Origin: Ignavibacteriota bacterium
GTDB lineage: Bacteria; Bacteroidota; Ignavibacteria; Ignavibacteriales; Melioribacteraceae
DNA: 37,535 nucleotides
NCBI GenBank assembly: GCA_013112585.1
Contig: JABFGH010000038.1
Location: forward strand, 1-37,535
Direction: 5' to 3'
Notes under the pieces: model-generated
What the model was told of the DNA's origin: nothing
Databases searched by the model: none
The model's input: the letters and a program-made list of their open reading frames with translations, nothing else
Program-made: the position numbers and the translations under genes
Shown here: positions 34,041 to 37,535 of the stretch, piece by piece
How the letters are laid out: each line of letters starts with the position of its first letter
How positions within the stretch are numbered: position 1 is the first letter of the stretch

Positions 34041-35918
34041 ATGTGCAAAACCAATTTTAGTACTATAATAGTTTTAATACTGTCGCTTTTAATTTGCAAC
34101 AAATCCAAAGCACAATGGTCTCAAGTAACAGATATGCCGACAGCAAGAAATGCGCATGCTGTTGGAATGGTGAACGGAAAGATTTATGCCGTAGGAGGCG
34201 AACAAGCAAATTCAAGAACTTTGGAAGATTATGATCCAATAACTGATACCTGGACAGCAAGGGAAGATATGCTCACTGCAAGAAGTTTTTTAACTTGCAA
34301 TGTTGTAAATCAAAAGATATACGCCATTGGAGGATATAATACTTCACAATCTCAATCTACTGTTCCAGCAGTAGAGGAATACAATCCGGCAACTGATACC
34401 TGGGAGACTAAATCTCCAATGCCGGAAGCTAGATGGGGGCATGGAACGGCAGTGATTGATGAAAAGATATATGTTATTGCTGGCGCAAGAAATTGGCCGA
34501 TTAATAGACTGTACAATGACGTAAAGGTATACGATCCTGTTTTAAATACATGGACTACAAAGTCTTCGGTATCGATAAAAAGATGGGGTGTTTCGTGCTG
34601 TGTTGTAGATGGAAAAATTTATGTTATTGGAGGATACAACGGTACTGGTATATCGACAGTTGAGGTATATGATCCGGAATCTGATTCCTGGACAACAAAA
34701 TCACCCTTGCCGACTCCAAGATGGGGGCATACTACGAGTGTTGTAAATGGAAAAATTTACGTTATTGGAGGTGCAGAAGTTTACCCGCCGACAGAAGCTC
34801 TATCTCTTGTAGAAGAATATGATCCGGTGACAGATTCCTGGACGCCAAAAGCTCCCATGCCTGTTGGTCGTATTGCTCACGCTCCCTCATCAGTTTCAAT
34901 AGATGGAAAAATCTATTTAGTTGGCGGTGGTGGACTTGAATCTACTGATGTATATTCAGAAGTCTTTGTTTTTAAACCATGTGATTTTTGGATTGTATCA
35001 GCTGGAATTTCTTCGAAGAATATTTTGCCCAATGGTGATAGTCTTAAAATAGCTGCTCAAATAGAAAATCCTGAAAACCATCAATTAAATGTATTTGCTG
35101 TGGTAAACGGTGAAGAAAATGTAAATCAAGATTCAATTCAGTTGTTTGAAAATGGACTTGATGATGTTGGAACAGTTAGCAGTAGCTTGTGGAGTGGTGA
35201 AAAATGGTTTTCTTCACTGCCCGAAGATGTTTATAGCATAGAATTCTCATTAAATGCTAGCAGGCATTTACTTCCGTTCAACATTCATTGTACATCAGCA
35301 GGTCCAATTATTATTGAATCATACTCTGTTGTAAATATAAATAATACTACTGTAGGGCTCGGTGATTTTACCCTAAGAAATAACGGATCAGTAAAGACAA
35401 TAAGAAATGTAAAAGCCAAATTAAAAACGGAAAATTCGTGTGTAACCGAAATTTATTTGAACAATACAAGTTTTGGTGATATTGGACCAGGCGAAAGCAA
35501 AACAGAACAATTTGGTTTTGCATTTTACCACAGCTGTAGTGGACTCGTTGAGTTTGAATTAGAAATAAGCAGTAATGGAATTGTTTACTGGAGAGATTCA
35601 CTAACTATTGATCTGTCACCAACGGATGTAGAAAATGAAATTTCAAATCAGCCAAAAGATTATGTGCTTGAACAAAATTTCCCAAATCCATTTAATCCAA
35701 CAACTTCAATTTCATATTCAATTCCAAAACAGTCTCATGTAAATCTAAAGGTTTTTGATGTACTAGGGAACGAAATAGCTGAAATAGTAAATGAAGAAAA
35801 ACCAATTGGGACTTTTGAAATTGAGTTTGATGCTTCTAACTTAGTTAGCGGCATCTATTTTTACAAACTAAGAGCAGGAGGATTTGTAGAAACGAAAAAG
35901 ATGATATTTTTAAAATAA
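34041..35918 (+). CDS. Kelch beta-propeller T9SS cargo protein
   Basis: The start at ATG 34041 is preferred: GAGGTG lies about five bases upstream and the signal peptide (ending KAQ) follows directly; an in-frame upstream ATG at 34002 would add 13 poorly fitting residues. The 625-residue protein has six kelch repeats at about 25-310 with KIYAVGG, KIYAIGG, KIYVIAG, KIYVIGG (twice) and KIYLVGG, each followed by a YDP-x-TDTW-type strand, so a six-bladed propeller. Then a module homologous to residues 305-525 of the preceding esterase (PENHQLNVFAVVNG, FGDIGPGESKTEQFGFAF, VEFELEISSNGIVYWRDSL) and a sorting domain ending KKMIFLK. Kelch propellers mostly bind proteins or sugars; no catalytic residues can be named. 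Confidence 0.93.
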   Translation: MCKTNFSTIIVLILSLLICNKSKAQWSQVTDMPTARNAHAVGMVNGKIYAVGGEQANSRTLEDYDPITDTWTAREDMLTARSFLTCNVVNQKIYAIGGYNTSQSQSTVPAVEEYNPATDTWETKSPMPEARWGHGTAVIDEKIYVIAGARNWPINRLYNDVKVYDPVLNTWTTKSSVSIKRWGVSCCVVDGKIYVIGGYNGTGISTVEVYDPESDSWTTKSPLPTPRWGHTTSVVNGKIYVIGGAEVYPPTEALSLVEEYDPVTDSWTPKAPMPVGRIAHAPSSVSIDGKIYLVGGGGLESTDVYSEVFVFKPCDFWIVSAGISSKNILPNGDSLKIAAQIENPENHQLNVFAVVNGEENVNQDSIQLFENGLDDVGTVSSSLWSGEKWFSSLPEDVYSIEFSLNASRHLLPFNIHCTSAGPIIIESYSVVNINNTTVGLGDFTLRNNGSVKTIRNVKAKLKTENSCVTEIYLNNTSFGDIGPGESKTEQFGFAFYHSCSGLVEFELEISSNGIVYWRDSLTIDLSPTDVENEISNQPKDYVLEQNFPNPFNPTTSISYSIPKQSHVNLKVFDVLGNEIAEIVNEEKPIGTFEIEFDASNLVSGIYFYKLRAGGFVETKKMIFLK

Positions 35919-35944
35919 ATGATGAGCAAATATTAAATTTAATG

Positions 35945-35974
35945 GAAACCCGTTATAAGCGGGTTTCTTTTTTT
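35945..35974 (+). terminator. Rho-independent terminator after the kelch gene
   Basis: A perfect 8-bp stem, GAAACCCG (35945-35952) and CGGGTTTC (35960-35967), a seven-base loop and seven T, 26 bases past the kelch stop codon. Confidence 0.95.
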
Positions 35975-36043
35975 ATAATTCTTAAAATTATTTTTATTTC
36001 GTATTATCTTTTCAGATTCAAACAATAAACCAGTAGGTACAAA

Positions 36044-37414
36044 ATGAATAGACTAGTAATAATGTTATTACTTCTCCCATTTCTTATGGAAGCCCAAATA
36101 ATAACTAATTGGCAAACACTTCCAAACGCTCCTTTTGGATCAAGAATTAATGATGCATCATTTATTGATGAGGATTATGGATGGGTTGTGCGCGGTGCAG
36201 GTGAGGGATTTAGAACAACTGACGGCGGAGATACCTGGGATGTAATGTTAAATAGCGATTCAACTTTTTGGAGAAGCGTTACTTTTACGAATAAAAATTT
36301 AGGCTTTGCAGGGAATCTAGGTCCCGATGAATATGGCGGTTCACAAATTACAGACTCCAATTTAATTTACAGAACATCAGACGGCGGTGAGAACTGGGCA
36401 CCGATAGAAAATATAAGCGGCGAAACAGGCAAGGGAGTCTGCGGTATGCATGCGCTTGACAGTTTACATATTTATGCTGTCGGCAGAGTACGCGGACCAA
36501 GTTTTTTTATGAAGAGTACAGATGGAGGCATAAGCTGGACTTCAAAAAATATGAGTTTCCTGTCAGCAGGTTTAGTTGATGTTCATTTCTTCACTCCCGA
36601 TAGCGGTATTGCTGTAGGATTATCCAACTCCGAACATGCCTTATCAAGCGGAGTTGTTCTTATTACTTCCGATGGCGGAAGTACATGGACACAAAAATAT
36701 TTATCAAGCAGGCAAGGTGAGTGGGCTTGGAAAATTTCTTTTCCATCAAGAAATACGGGCTACATTTCTCTCCAGCGAAATGTTGGTGAACCTGTAAATT
36801 TTATTAAAACTACCGACGGCGGTAATACCTGGTTTGAAAAACAATTTTTCGAAACTCCATATTATGTTCAAGGGATGGGCTTTGCCAATGATACTCTCGG
36901 CTGGATTGGAGGCAATAGTTCACAAACCACTTATCAAACCACCGATGGCGGTGAAACTTGGTCACCTGCAAATTTTGGGACGAGGATAAATAGATTTTAT
37001 TTTGTGAATGAACTTTTGGGATATGCCGGTGGACAGACAGTTTATAAATACACAGGTCAGGTTGCAACATCGATTGATGATTTAGTTAAACCAGATGGTT
37101 TTTCACTTTCGCAAAATTATCCTAACCCATTCAATCCGACGACAAAAATAAAATTTACAATTCCGCAACTTACGCCAATTGAAGGCGGAACGAATAACGG
37201 AATACTATATGTAACATTAAAAATTTATGATACTTTGGGTAAAGAAGTTATGACAGTAGTTGATGAACAGATGAGTCCCGGAGAAAATCAAATTGAAATT
37301 TACGCAGGTGATCTAGCTTCAGGTGTATATTATTATCAGCTACAGGCAGGAGACCCTTCGGCAGGCTCAGGGCGTGGCTTTATTGATAGTAAAAAAATGA
37401 TAGTGGTTAAATAG
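36044..37414 (+). CDS. Asp-box (BNR/Ycf48-like) propeller T9SS cargo protein
   Basis: The 456-residue protein has a signal peptide (about 1-17, ending EAQ), then a propeller with six Asp-box turns: TTDGGDTW, TSDGGENW, STDGGISW, TSDGGSTW, TTDGGNTW and TTDGGETW, spaced by about 40-70 residues over residues 55-315. This is the Ycf48/BNR arrangement; such propellers are structural or ligand-binding and not necessarily sialidases (no sialidase arginine triad or FRIP motif was seen). The sorting domain runs from about residue 350 (LSQNYPNPFNPTTKIKF) to KKMIVVK, with a Gly/Ser-rich insertion (AGDPSAGSGRG). It has its own transcription unit behind the kelch terminator. The 121 bases after it contain nothing I can name. 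Confidence 0.92.
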   Translation: MNRLVIMLLLLPFLMEAQIITNWQTLPNAPFGSRINDASFIDEDYGWVVRGAGEGFRTTDGGDTWDVMLNSDSTFWRSVTFTNKNLGFAGNLGPDEYGGSQITDSNLIYRTSDGGENWAPIENISGETGKGVCGMHALDSLHIYAVGRVRGPSFFMKSTDGGISWTSKNMSFLSAGLVDVHFFTPDSGIAVGLSNSEHALSSGVVLITSDGGSTWTQKYLSSRQGEWAWKISFPSRNTGYISLQRNVGEPVNFIKTTDGGNTWFEKQFFETPYYVQGMGFANDTLGWIGGNSSQTTYQTTDGGETWSPANFGTRINRFYFVNELLGYAGGQTVYKYTGQVATSIDDLVKPDGFSLSQNYPNPFNPTTKIKFTIPQLTPIEGGTNNGILYVTLKIYDTLGKEVMTVVDEQMSPGENQIEIYAGDLASGVYYYQLQAGDPSAGSGRGFIDSKKMIVVK

Positions 37415-37535
37415 TATCAAATGATACCAAAGGAAAGAGTGTAAGAACAAATTTATTGGTCAGCCGGCAATAAATCAAGATACTGGTTGACCACGGATTT
37501 AGATAAACGAGTAACCAAAGAGATAGTGTTGATAT

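Noticed and set aside
36044-37414. Sialidase annotation for the Asp-box protein
   Set aside because: Asp boxes alone do not show sialidase activity; no FRIP motif or arginine triad was seen.

Overview
The window looks like a chromosomal piece of an Ignavibacteria/Ignavibacteriales-type member of the Bacteroidota-Chlorobi (FCB) group. The evidence is AT-rich DNA; secreted proteins that end in type IX secretion (T9SS, Por) sorting domains of the NYPNPFNPST...KKM(hydrophobic)3K kind; a PorV-like outer-membrane protein; a Bacteroidota-style hybrid two-component regulator; and an E1 subunit with alpha and beta halves fused. No rRNA, tRNA, CRISPR array or transposase gene was seen. All statements are from reading the sequence; nothing was searched.

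Layout. (1) 1-4700: a cassette of secreted proteins (a frameshifted protein with a lytic-transglycosylase-like C-terminal half, a protein with a FIMAH-like tail, and a small T9SS cargo protein). It lies between two nearly identical 166-bp direct repeats, each starting inside a rho-independent terminator. (2) 4908-5915: a lone HydE-like radical SAM gene with a TTG start. (3) 5916-8465: a TPR lipoprotein and a DUF58 protein, translationally coupled, between two inverted copies of a roughly 300-bp composite repeat. (4) 8466-9815 (minus strand): a GlmM-type phosphohexomutase. (5) 10102-17587: a TonB-dependent receptor, a very large secreted protein with a variant T9SS sorting domain, and a PorV-family barrel, closed by a strong terminator. 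(6) 17588-19553: an endonuclease III gene embedded in hairpin-rich repeats, including a cloverleaf-like element and a 304-bp tandem duplication. (7) 19554-25386: lpd, lipB, fused E1 and E2, which together make a 2-oxo acid dehydrogenase complex plus the enzyme that supplies its lipoyl groups. (8) 25604-37414: a 1420-residue hybrid regulator followed by a run of secreted proteins: an orphan sorting domain, a lipoprotein, a T9SS cargo protein of unknown role, an esterase, a kelch propeller and an Asp-box propeller.

How it works together. The recurrent theme is the cell surface: five canonical sorting domains, one orphan and one variant, with a PorV-like protein that in characterised systems shuttles T9SS cargo. 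The esterase and kelch proteins share a homologous C-terminal half with different N-terminal heads, which suggests modular evolution of surface proteins. The regulator next to this group could sense an extracellular ligand and control some of it, but no SusC/SusD pair is present. The metabolic block in the middle is coherent: E1, E2, E3 and LipB in order.

The intergenic DNA is unusually rich in palindromic repeats, of at least three kinds: the 166-bp terminator-linked direct repeat, the 300-bp composite inverted repeat, and the CTACAAACATT/hairpin family.
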